A stretch of 64,000 bases of DNA from Brachionus manjavacas (Eukaryota; Rotifera; Eurotatoria; Ploima; Brachionidae), in the NCBI GenBank assembly GCA_019054805.1, contig JAHQIY010000001.1, positions 6,462,501 through 6,526,500 on the forward strand. The letters are read 5' to 3'. The notes below the pieces were generated by a model. That model ran no database searches. It saw nothing but the letters and a program-made list of their open reading frames with translations, and was not told the origin of the DNA. A program made the translations under genes and the position numbers. Positions 33,980 through 42,879 of the stretch are shown here, one piece after another. Within the stretch, counting starts at the first letter, position 1. Each line of letters begins with the position of its first letter.

Positions 33980-34260
33980 TCCGTATAGCCGAATGGTTTG
34001 CGTGTTAGTCATGCAAGCGAGGATCGAGGGTTCGACACCCGCTGAGGGTGAAAAAATCTTCAAAATATCTTTGCAATACGGGGCGAATTTTTAAACCTCT
34101 TTCATCATAAAAATAGGGGTACCAGTTTAATAATTGCGGTGTAGATGATCATCTCGATGCAGTAGCCTCTGTGTCAGATCGTAGCCGTTGCTGAAAAAGG
34201 TACATGAAAAGAAGATGAGCGCCTCCCCATTATCCACTAGGATAGAATAGGGAGAATTAT
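33980..34260 (+). mobile_element. tRNA-derived SINE, best-preserved copy
   Basis: The head carries an RNA polymerase III-type A box (TAGCCGAATGG, 33986-33996) and B box (GGTTCGACACC, 34029-34039) with tRNA-like spacing. A non-tRNA body follows that includes TCGATGCAGTAGCCTCTGTG and GTCAGATCGTAGCCGTTGCT. A stem such as GCGTG/CATGC brackets the region where the anticodon arm would be, but I cannot assign an anticodon with confidence. Related pieces at 30285-30450, 30838-30925 and 33395-33475 show a multi-copy family. A decayed single tRNA gene is excluded by those shared non-tRNA bodies. Confidence 0.75.
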
Positions 34261-34272
34261 AAACATTGATCA

Positions 34273-35158
34273 TCAAAAAATAAGTGAACATAAAAAAATG
34301 TCAATTGTATTTAATAAAAAAAAGTATAAACTAGTCAAAAAATTATCATTTAACTCAAAAATTTTTTTTTTTTTATTCTTTGTGTTATGACTTTTTGACA
34401 TGTGAATAGTTAAACCCCACTCATGTAATGTTCACATCAGGACCCTTGAGCCCGTCTATCCGATCTTGTCGTAAGAGGTATTGGAGCAGCTATTTATGCT
34501 CCTTGCTAACTTAAACGCTCATTGTTAAGTATATCATCTTTCCAGTGATATCGACAAAGATGTCGCTATATCACATCTTCCCCCACTTTTATAAAGCGAA
34601 TGCTAGGGAACTGTCGACCATTGTGACCACTGCCGGATCACCAATGACCGAGACCAGCCCTAGACTATTATTTTTCCCTGGTACTAACTGAATCTAGTCA
34701 GGTAGCCGTTGCTAGCACTATAAACATTACTGCTACCGAGAAGCACTTTATTGGTCTTCTGGGGGGGCTTTTATCCTCGTCGCCAGATGTAATGTTTACA
34801 TTAGTACCCTTGGGCCCGTCTATCCGATCTTCTCCAAAGACGTTTTGAAGCAGCTATTGTTAACTTAAACGCTCATGGTCAAGTTAATTAAATTTCCAGT
34901 GATATCGACAAAGATGTCGCTATATCACAACTCATTGCGCAAAAATTTTGTTTCCCCATTATCCTTACAAATCATACATTGCACTTGACCATCAACTGAT
35001 AGATCTTTTTTCAAAACTTGTTCAACTTTTTCTTCAGCGCTTTTAGTGGTTTTTGGAAATTCATACGAGGCCTATCTAAGTAAAACAGCTACTCGCTTTG
35101 TATTTGAAAGACTTTGGTCACATGCTTTTAAATTTAAACTCTTAACTTTTTCTAACAT
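34273..35158 (-). pseudogene. Zinc-finger reading frame split by a TRIM insertion
   Basis: Minus-strand frame from an ATG at 35156-35158: MLEKVKSLNLKACDQSLS, NTKRVAVLLR, one TAG, then SAEEKVEQVLKKDLSVDG and QVQCMICKDNGETKFLRNE. It is interrupted at 34930 by the 506-bp TRIM. Resuming at 34418 and counting only one copy of the 5-bp duplication, the frame continues as GLTIHMSKSHNTKN. This completes a C-X2-C ... H-X4-H finger across the insertion and then enters a Lys-rich low-complexity end. The restored phase shows that the element landed in a previously continuous frame. The TAG and the insertion make it a pseudogene now. Whether it was a host gene or part of an older transposon is unknown. 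Confidence 0.6.
34424..34929. mobile_element. TRIM-type LTR mini-element with 5-bp target duplication
   Basis: Direct terminal repeats at 34424-34575 and 34788-34929 both begin TGTAATGTT and end TATATCACA. They share CCCGTCTATCCGATCTT, AACTTAAACGCTCAT and CCAGTGATATCGACAAAGA. The TG...CA ends and the flanking ACTCA duplication (34419-34423 and 34930-34934) are diagnostic of integrase-mediated insertion. The 212-bp interior has no coding capacity, so the element must be mobilised in trans. I could not identify a convincing primer-binding site; a G-run lies about 20 bp before the 3' repeat where a polypurine tract would be expected to abut it. LTRs differ by several substitutions and indels, so the insertion is not recent. 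Confidence 0.85.
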
Positions 35159-35165
35159 TTTGTAA

Positions 35166-35311
35166 TAACGTGATTATCCGAATTTAGTGACATGTCATTA
35201 AATTTTTTAGTGACATGTCACTATAGAATCATTTACATGTTAAAACAGAGTGTCACTAAAATAGAGTACTCTTTTTTAAAGACATGTCACTCAATTCGGA
35301 TGATTACGTTA
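35166..35311. mobile_element. Short inverted-repeat element (MITE-like), 146 bp
   Basis: TAACGTGATTATCCGAATTT then AGTGACATGTC (35166-35196) recurs inverted at 35281-35311 with only a few mismatches, giving 31-bp terminal inverted repeats. The interior contains further copies of GTGACATGTCA. It lies immediately upstream of the zinc-finger frame. No coding capacity. Confidence 0.75.
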
Positions 35312-35450
35312 ATTCGGGATTCTTTATTCAAAAATAGCAGTTTTTATTAGTCCCTTTTTTTTGGAATTCAATAAATTTTTTTCTTTTTTTTCAATTTCAT
35401 GTTTTGTCATTTTTGGTCAAAAAATAAGTGAGCAAAATTACAAAATTTAA

Positions 35451-35825
35451 TAATTAGGTTTTGTGAAATTCAGTACAAAATGAAAAAAAGAACAGAAAAA
35501 ATGTAAAATAATTGAATAACTTTTTTTCTAAAGGTTTTAACTTAGTTCTGTAAATGCAACATAGTGCAACTTTCAAAGTTGCATCAAATATCAAAACCTG
35601 CTAAATTTGCAGAGTTATGCAGAAATTAAATTTCAATATAATCGAGCGTGGTACACTTTGCAGAGATTCTGCACACCATTAGCAGACTTTTACAGTTGAT
35701 GCAACTTTGAATGTTGCACCATGCTACATTTACAGAATTTATTTTAAACTTTTAGATAAAAAGTTATTAAATTTTTTAATACTTTGTTCTGTTCTTTTGT
35801 ACTGAACTTCACAAAACCAATAATT
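35451..35825. mobile_element. Long palindromic (foldback) element, about 375 bp
   Basis: Outer arms TTTTGTGAAATTCAGTACAA (35459) and TTTTGTACTGAACTTCACAA (35796), middle arms around AGAACAG / TGTTCTGTTCTTT, and inner arms TTCTGTAAATGC ... GCAACTTTCAAAGTTGCATCA against TTGATGCAACTTTGAATGTT ... ATTTACAGAA pair in nested order. Inverted symmetry therefore extends through roughly 150 bp on each side of a short centre near 35640. This is a foldback-type MITE without coding capacity. Confidence 0.7.
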
Positions 35826-36349
35826 AGAGGTTTGAAAAAGTCACAACAAATAAATGTTCACATATTGCAATATCGCCGAAAATTTTAAGTAATCTTCCGT
35901 TCCTGAATAATTACTCTACATAGAAAAACAGGGACATTTATTTGAATAAACTGGAGAAAAAATTGACTTTGGAATCTCGGAACGTCGCGTCATCAAGATT
36001 AAGACAATTTATTATTTTAAAATATTTTAAGAATTTTTCTAGTCATGAAATTCATCGTGAAAAAAAAATTAAAAAATAAGTCTTTGACTCGGACTTGACT
36101 TGAGACTTGTGACTTTTAAAAAACTCTGCTCTTAACACTCATAAGACCGGCTATTTTTGACAAAAACTTTGTTTAAATGTTGCATTCGTTCCATTAGAGT
36201 CTATAAAATGAAAAGCAGAATATTAAAAAGAACGCTACCTAAGCTTTAAAAAAAATATTAAAACATGTAAATATGATTGATCGTTAACTAAAAAATTTAA
36301 TTTGAATTTTTAAAAAAGTGTCAAATTGACCCCGCCGATCCTTTGGGTG

Positions 36350-36700
36350 TTAAACTAATAGATAGAAGAAACAAAGGTGATATAATCTAATTTTACAAAT
36401 TTTATAATAGGTTTAATACTTTAAATTGGCGTCATAGCTATATAGAGAAAAAAATTGTCTAAACCATCTGGCCTTGTGGCAGGAGTTAGAAGAAGCTCGC
36501 ATCGCACCACTTAAGTAGACCAACCTTAACGAGTTGTGGTCAAAAGAAAAACTTTTATATACATGGTACTACAACCGAAATGGAACGTTCTACCAGATTT
36601 TGTCGTCAACTCTTCTTCTGTCAATGAATTCAAAAACCATCTGGATCAATAACTTAAAAACCAAAGCGTCACCTACACTGAAGGACTGAAGCACTGAGTC
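36350..36700 (+). mobile_element. LINE C-terminal fragment (CR1/L2-like)
   Basis: The plus strand keeps LIDRRNKGDII then FYKFYNRFNTLNWR and, after frame breaks, WNVLPDFVVNSSSVNEFKNH followed by LDQ. These are the usual last blocks of CR1/L2-like polyproteins (RR-KGDLI...; WN-LP--VV--S-V--FK--LD). 5'-truncated and inactive. Confidence 0.7.
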
Positions 36701-36839
36701 ATTAAGCTCCAATGTAACTCAAAAAGCTTTTCAATTTTTTGGTTTGAATATTTTTTATCTAGTTGTTAAATCAACCCAGGTTGCTAACAAAAAGGCAAAT
36801 CAAAAGCTCTTTCACTTACCTTGAAAAGAAAATTAAGTT

Positions 36840-37400
36840 CCATTGTACTTTACTTCAAAGACCTTTTTCGGAGAATGCAATTCGGTGCCATTCATTTAAG
36901 CAATGCATCAAAATTATTGAAAATATTCGATAAAGAGAGACAGAAAAAAAAATGAATTTAAGTAACCTGTCATATGAGGAATGACTTGGGATCCAAGGTT
37001 TGACGTGTTTGGAAGATGGACATCTGAGAAGAAATTTAATTGACACTTTTTAGATAATAAAAATACATAGATTGAAATTTAGTTAAAGGAATAAATTATG
37101 CGGATTACCTGAATGTTTGAAAAACAAATGACAAGAAACTTGTGAGAGAGATCAATTAAAAAGGACAGTATCGGTGACAAACAGAGTTTAGTCATACAAT
37201 CATGGAAAAATAGCTGAAGAAAGCAGTACCAACAAAAAAAAATATTTAGAAGGCAAAATTTGACCAAGAGATGTATAAAGTGGGTTCTAGGTCAATTGAA
37301 ATCGCCATTGAAAATGCTACGTGCAGCTTTGCTACAAAAAATTAAACTCCCATTAATACTGAAGAGTGACAAAAAATAGCTGTCCAAAATTCATTCGTAA
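36840..37400 (+). pseudogene. Decayed coding remnant, unidentified
   Basis: A plus-strand frame with many stops still yields protein-like runs: RMQFGAIHLSNASKLLKIFD, KTNDKKLVREIN and KAKFDQEMYKVGSRSIEIAI. Composition is less AT-rich than the flanks. I do not recognise the family; a transposon origin is likely given the surroundings. Confidence 0.3.
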
Positions 37401-38339
37401 AAAATAATCAACGGAAAATTTGAGGTCTTATTTATATAAATTTTTTAATTAAAATATGGATTTTGGATTATTTAATTTTCTTATAAAAAAAACATTTTTA
37501 AGTTTCTACTTAAAACTAAAGCGATATGGGGTAAAATATAGTGAGGTATAGACTCAATATTTTTATGCAATATTCTTGTAGATATTTTTGTTTTGACTAA
37601 GAATATATATTTCTATTTGGTCTTACATGTTACGTTGGGGAGCTATGAGCGTTCAAAGTTTTGATGGAAAATAATAATCGAAATTTTATTAATATTTCTT
37701 CAAGTCCATTTATTAAAAATATTTTAAAATCCGAAAAAATTCTAATTGAGGCTTAAACCCTTCGGATGAGGTTTCACCCCTGTACCAAAAATAAAAATAA
37801 AAAAAGAGATATAATTGATTGGTAAATTTTATTTATTTTATCAAAAAATTATAATTAAAAATTGATTAAAAAAATCTGTTCATTTATATTGATTAATTAT
37901 GTATAAACAACATTTCTTGTAAAATAAAGCTTGAATGAATGAATTTCAATGAATCTGAATATATTTTTTTCTTTTTTTTAATTTTTTATTAAAATTTTAT
38001 TTTTAAGTTGTAAAAATTTTTAGAATATTATATTATTTATAAAAATGGATAAAACAACTTAAAAGCATAATAATCAATTATTTAAGTTAGTTATCGTAAG
38101 TATATGCATGAAAATTTTAGTTTTTTAAACACATCTGGGTTTTAAATATTAAGATAAATAAAACAATAACTTGATTTATTTTTTCACATAGAATACCAAA
38201 AATTCATAAAATTATATTAGATTTGTTGATTTATTAAAAGAAAGGTAGAACGAAACATCTAATATGATTAAAAAACAAAAATAAAGAAAAAAACAAAATT
38301 TTTATTTAATTAAAGATAATAAGAAGATAAAACACATAA

Positions 38340-40065
38340 TTTCTTCATGATTCAAAACATTCATGATACTTTAAACACTTCATTTCGTAAACATTGTCTT
38401 GCCAATTCGACTTGTTCGAATTTAAATGTTCTCTTCAATTGTTCATTCGTGAAATAAAAGATTCTTTCTCTTATTAAACATTTTCCCACTATTTGTGGGA
38501 CAGAAATCACATCTTTGTTTACCAGATACTCAGTAAGTTGCTTTCTTGTATATCCTTAATACATAACACTATTGGTAATTTTTACTCCAATATATTATCG
38601 TTCTGAAACACAATTTTGTCAACAAAATTGTCTGGTTTTTGTGGAGATTGATAATAATGAATCTATAACATCCTCTTTTCTGACGTACTCATTTTGTCTC
38701 TCAATTCTTGATAATGCATCTGCATTTGAATTTTGTTTTTGTTTCTTGTAAATGATTTTGAAATTGTGTCATGCCAGTTTTAAACGCCATCTAATTTGTA
38801 TGGCCGATTATAACGTGATATTGTTTAAATATGTTAAAGGTTTATGATCCATGTAAATAATGATTTCAGTGCCGAAGATATAGCACTTGAATTTTTCAAC
38901 TGCATTAGATAGGTTTAACAGAATTGGCTGCTAAAGCTTAATTCGCCTTTAAGCGGTGATTAGCTCAGATTTCCTACTTGTTAGAATTTCGCAGCAAGAA
39001 CTACTACTACTACCACTACTACTACTACTACTACTAAGTCTCTGTCAAATGTGCTGTAATTCCGTTCAGCCTTTATTTATATTCTTTACTCCATTCGAAT
39101 CTAATTTTCTTTCCCGTTTAGTTTTTTAATGACTTTGTTCGAAAAATTTGGTACGAACTATCTATAATAACTCGCCATGCCAACAAATTCTTTTTATTTT
39201 AGCTTGATGGTCTCGGGTAGTTGCGAATTGCCTCAACACGCTTCTCGTAAATATTCATGACCTTATTGGAAATCTTGTACCCCAAAAACATTGTTTCAGA
39301 ACTTGCTATTTTATATTTTGATGGTTTACTTTTAAATTTTCTTCGAAGAGTCTTTTGAACAATTTTTCCAAATCTACAAAGTATTGCTTAAAAGTTTTTG
39401 AGAAAGCTAAGATATCGTCTATATTTGCTGTTGAATTCTCCAAATCAGTTAATACCAGTTCCGTTATTCTTTGAGATGTCGCACCGGCGTTACAGATTCC
39501 AAAAGGCATCATCTTGAATGAAAACAAACCTCGACTGCATATGAATGATGTTATTTGTTTTGCTCTATCACTCATCCGTATCTCCCAATATCCTGACGTA
39601 CAGTCTAAGAATGTAAACAGTTTAGACCCGTTCAATTTATTGAGCTTTGATTCAATGTTTGGCATTGAGAATCAATCTTCTACATTCACCATATTTACTT
39701 TTCGATAATCCACGCAAAACCTCTCCGATCCATCTTGTTTTTTAACAATCACAGTTGTTGAGGTCCAATCGCTGTTAGATGATTCTATAACATTCATTTT
39801 CAACATTTAATCAATACATTCATTTACTTTTCTTGCTTTTGAAAATGGTATCATTTATCATCGTTGTTTTATCAGTAGTTCGCTGGTAAGCTGAATGTCG
39901 TGATTGCCATATTTTGGGTCTACCATGCCTATATCCTCGTCGTTTCTTGAGAAACACAGCCAGTATTGATCGATCAATGCTTTTAAATTGTTTATCTGAT
40001 CACTTGAAAGTTTATGGTTTTTGAATTCAATTACTGAGCTCGGTTTCCAAGGTTTTCTGATGATC
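38340..40065 (-). mobile_element. Degenerate Ty3/gypsy retrotransposon pol
   Basis: Read on the minus strand from about 40060: a pre-RT region (KPWKPSSVIEFKNHKLS, NNLKALIDQYWLCFSRNDED, YGNHDIQLTSEL) leads into the reverse transcriptase. RT blocks are VIVKKQDGSERFCVDYRKVN, LNGSKLFTFLDCTSGYWEIR, MMPFGICNAGATSQR, NIDDILAFSKTF and MFLGYKISNKVMNIYEKRVE. RNase H follows (YIFGTEIIIYMDHKPLTYLN, NSNADALSRIERQNEYV). An ACT-tailed LINE end (about 38925-39036) interrupts the RT-RNase H junction. No integrase, gag or LTRs are visible; stops and indels make it inactive. A further frame at 38390-38560 (QLTEYLVNKDVISVPQIVGK) may be more of the same polyprotein. Confidence 0.85.
38925..39036 (+). mobile_element. 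3' end of ACT-tailed LINE (family B), nested in the gypsy copy
   Basis: GGCTGCTAAAGC, a GC-richer segment and a long CTA run (about 38998-39036) repeat the organisation of 17520-17653 and of the LINE end at 26960-27060. It is on the plus strand, inside the minus-strand gypsy pol. Confidence 0.55.
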
Positions 40066-40123
40066 TTTTAATTAATTATATTTTAACTTTACTTTTTTTA
40101 TCTGTTATCCATATTAATATACA

Positions 40124-40291
40124 GGACTGGTTTGCTACGAGGATTTGAAAATATCATTCCTGAATTATGATTATTTTACGTAAGAAAATGGAATTTTTCG
40201 ATAAACATGACTAAAAATGATTTGTAAATATATACGATAATTAACACTATATAACGTAATATATCGTCAAATCCTCGTAGCAAATCAGTGC
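40124..40291. mobile_element. Inverted-repeat element, 168 bp
   Basis: TTTGCTACGAGGATTTGA at 40131-40148 is exactly inverted at 40267-40284 (TCAAATCCTCGTAGCAAA), within 25-bp arms that match apart from a few outer bases. The centre is AT-rich. No unambiguous target duplication; probable MITE or snap-back remnant. Confidence 0.6.
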
Positions 40292-40938
40292 TTTTAGCTA
40301 GCAAAGTTAACTGAATGATGTTTTGTAATTTATTTTTTTAAAGCATTGCAATCATATTTCGATCCTAAATTTCTGTTTTTTATCAAGTTCCCGATCCTTG
40401 TTTTAGGATCATGTTCTGTATCCATTATTCTGAGTGATTAATTTTTTTTGCTATTGATTTTACCAAATTATTTTTAAAATATGCGTAATAAAATTTCTTT
40501 GAAGGAATTCTTCGGATCTGGATTTTTTTGATATTTTTTATCTTTGCATGAATATTTTATCACTGATTTCGAATCCAAGATTATGCTACCGGAAATCGGA
40601 CTCGTCTTGTTTGTGTTTATTATTCATATGAATAAAAATTTCTTGCTAACTAACTTATTTAACATCAATGTGTTGATTGGTTTAACTTGAAAGGTTATAA
40701 AGGATCATAATACATTTTATTGTTTTTTGAATTTTGAAATTCTTAAATTATATAAAATTTATTTGGATTTATCAAAATCAAGTGTAATTAAGTAAAGCAT
40801 TTGTAATTTAGGATTTTGCAATGATAATTTTTAATTTTTAAAAGCCTAACAATATAAAAAAAATAAAATTTACGCATGCCAAGATAAGTCTAAGACTGCT
40901 ACCTGTCTTTTCTTGGATATGGTATAACATGTTATGCC

Positions 40939-41260
40939 CAGACTTGTTAATAAGTCAAAGTTTTAAGTCTTAGTCTCAAAAATTTAAGTAAAAGTTATGA
41001 CTTGAACATAAATTTCTTTAATAATTAACAAACACAAAAATCAAAAAATGTTAAAAAATTAAATTCTATTTCTTTAAGAAATGTATCACCTATTTATAAA
41101 TGTGCGTTATTCAACGAAACATAACTTATGGATAAATGCAGATAACTCTGACCGATATAATTTTAAGATTATGGTTTATTTAGAAATTTATTCCATTAAA
41201 AAAAAAATTTAGGTCATTGACTTGACTTGACTTAAGACTTGTGACTTAAAAACAAGTCTG
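40939..41260. mobile_element. hAT-type MITE with perfect 8-bp target duplication, copy 1
   Basis: The element starts CAGACTTGTTAATAAGTC and ends GACTTAAAAACAAGTCTG, and is bracketed by exact GTTATGCC duplications (40931-40938 and 41261-41268). Eight-base duplications and CAG...CTG ends are typical of the hAT superfamily. Subterminal GACTTGACTTG / AAGTCAAAG repeats are shared with 54699-55050. Length is 322 bp with no coding capacity. Confidence 0.85.
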
Positions 41261-41776
41261 GTTATGCCACACATGAAAATATGTCTTTACGTTTTTTTTT
41301 ATAATTAAAAATACATTGAAATTTTTTATTTTGAACATGGTCAATTAATTTGATCGTAAACTTCCATTTGACACTTATTAGTCAATTTCTAATATTTTTG
41401 TCAATCTTAAAAATATTTCCAAAAAATATTCTTATCTTTATTGCTATCAGCAATTTAAAAATTGAGTGATGAAAAAATTCTCATCAATTTTTAAAAAGTG
41501 AAAATTAAATATATCTAGTTAGTTTAAATCTTTTGTTCGAAACTCACATGCAAATTGTGAATATTTTTTTAAATGTTCTCAGAATTTTTACTTTTTGACT
41601 ATATTTATTCAAACTTCAACAAGGAATAAATTACTAATAAATAAAACACTTGGAAAAATGTAACTTTGGTCCAAAATAAGACAACTTTTTTTAAATTGCA
41701 GTCATACCTTGAATCAAAAACAAAAAAATACAAAGCTACCTTTTCAAATTATAAATTTTTAAATTTAACATAAAAT

Positions 41777-42774
41777 ATGAGAGAAAACCAAATAGATTAT
41801 TTACCTGAGCTGGACGATCTACATAGGTCATTCAATGACATACAAGTAAAGAATAGACGAATAAAAAAAAGTACGCTGTTAAAAAATATTTTATTTACAG
41901 AAGCGAAAAATGGTAAAGATTGGTCAGGCTTTTTTCTCGGTTAAATTTTTTGCCGCAAGCATTCTTATTTTCGTGTCCGGTTTGTTCACTTTGTGCTCGT
42001 TTGCCGGTCCATACTGGTCCCAGTCTTATCCGTCAACAGGCAATGAATTCAAAAATATTGGCCTTTGGGAAGCATGTTTTTATCGCTACAGACATTGGAA
42101 AGACGACAATCAAAAGCCATATACGGGCTGTTTTTGGTTCTGGTCACCAGACATGATTAGATTTCGAGACTGGATCATGCCTCGTAATTAGAGTAGGCAA
42201 ATTTAGTAAAATTAAAATTAATTTTTTGTAAAAGCTTGGTTTATTGCTGTCCAGTTTTTTGCGTGCTTCGGACTTATATTCACATTTGTGGTTTTGGCTT
42301 TTTTGGCTGTCAGCTTCATGACCAACATCAGATTCAAATTTTACTTTGTTTTTCCAATTACAATTTTAACATTCTTTGCACGTAATTTTTACTCAAATTT
42401 TAACTTTAATGATTATTTTTCATAAATTCTTATCAAAGAAATAAACATGTTTTTGGCTCTGCTTGTTTATGGCATAAATGGTGATAACCGGGAATGGATG
42501 CCCAGGCCCGAATTTAATGTTTATTCATGGTCGTATTGGTTCGAGCTTGTGGCAAGTTTTTTCATGCTCATAGCAAGTAATTCTTTAATTTTTTCAAAGT
42601 AAATTTTACTTATTTTTTTTTAAAGCGATTTTGTTGCTACTGGAGTCTAAAGTTTTGTATATTATATACAAGAAGAATAGGGCTATTAAGCGACAATATG
42701 AAACTGCCTTGCCACTTAACTCAAATTTAAACTTGAACATGAATGCAAGCTTGTCTAATTCTAACTATGCTTAA
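41777..42774 (+). CDS. Claudin/PMP22-like four-span membrane protein
   Basis: Five exons join in frame with GT-AG introns of 50-60 bp: 41777-41845, 41901-42183, 42235-42381, 42439-42576 and 42626-42774, giving 261 residues. The first exon (MRENQIDYLPELDDLHRSFN) is inferred because it splices in phase; an internal ATG at 41910 is the alternative start. A first membrane span (FFAASILIFVSGLFTLCSFA) is followed by an extracellular loop with the claudin-family signature W...GLWEACF...C (YWSQSYPS, IGLWEACFYRYRHW, TGCFWFW). Further spans are FIAVQFFACFGLIFTFVV, FYFVFPITILTFFA with the following exon, and WFELVASFFMLIATILLLL. The cytoplasmic tail is short and ends SNSNYA, resembling a weak PDZ-binding end. 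A role in epithelial junctions or membrane organisation is inferred from the fold only. Confidence 0.85.
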
Positions 42775-42872
42775 ATATTTTTCCAGGATAAATTAATGTT
42801 GATTAGAAAATTTTATTAGTTCTTTTTTGTATGATAATTTAAATTAACCAAAAAGAAATCTCATTTTTTTTA

Positions 42873-42878
42873 AATAAA
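42873..42878 (+). terminator. Candidate polyadenylation signal of the claudin-like gene
   Basis: AATAAA about 100 nt after the stop codon at 42774. Confidence 0.4.
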
Positions 42879-42879
42879 T

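Noticed and set aside
33981-34050. A functional tRNA gene
   Set aside because: Although A and B boxes are good, the region does not give a convincing full cloverleaf, and its downstream body is shared with other partial copies, so a tRNA-derived SINE fits better.
34424-34929. Simple tandem or segmental duplication instead of an LTR-type element
   Set aside because: TG...CA ends and a 5-bp duplication exactly at the outer borders, plus a restored reading frame on removal, favour retrotransposition.
38998-39036. CTA repeats as a CRISPR-like or telomeric array
   Set aside because: Unit is a trinucleotide without spacers, and it follows a shared GC-rich 3' segment as in LINE family B ends.
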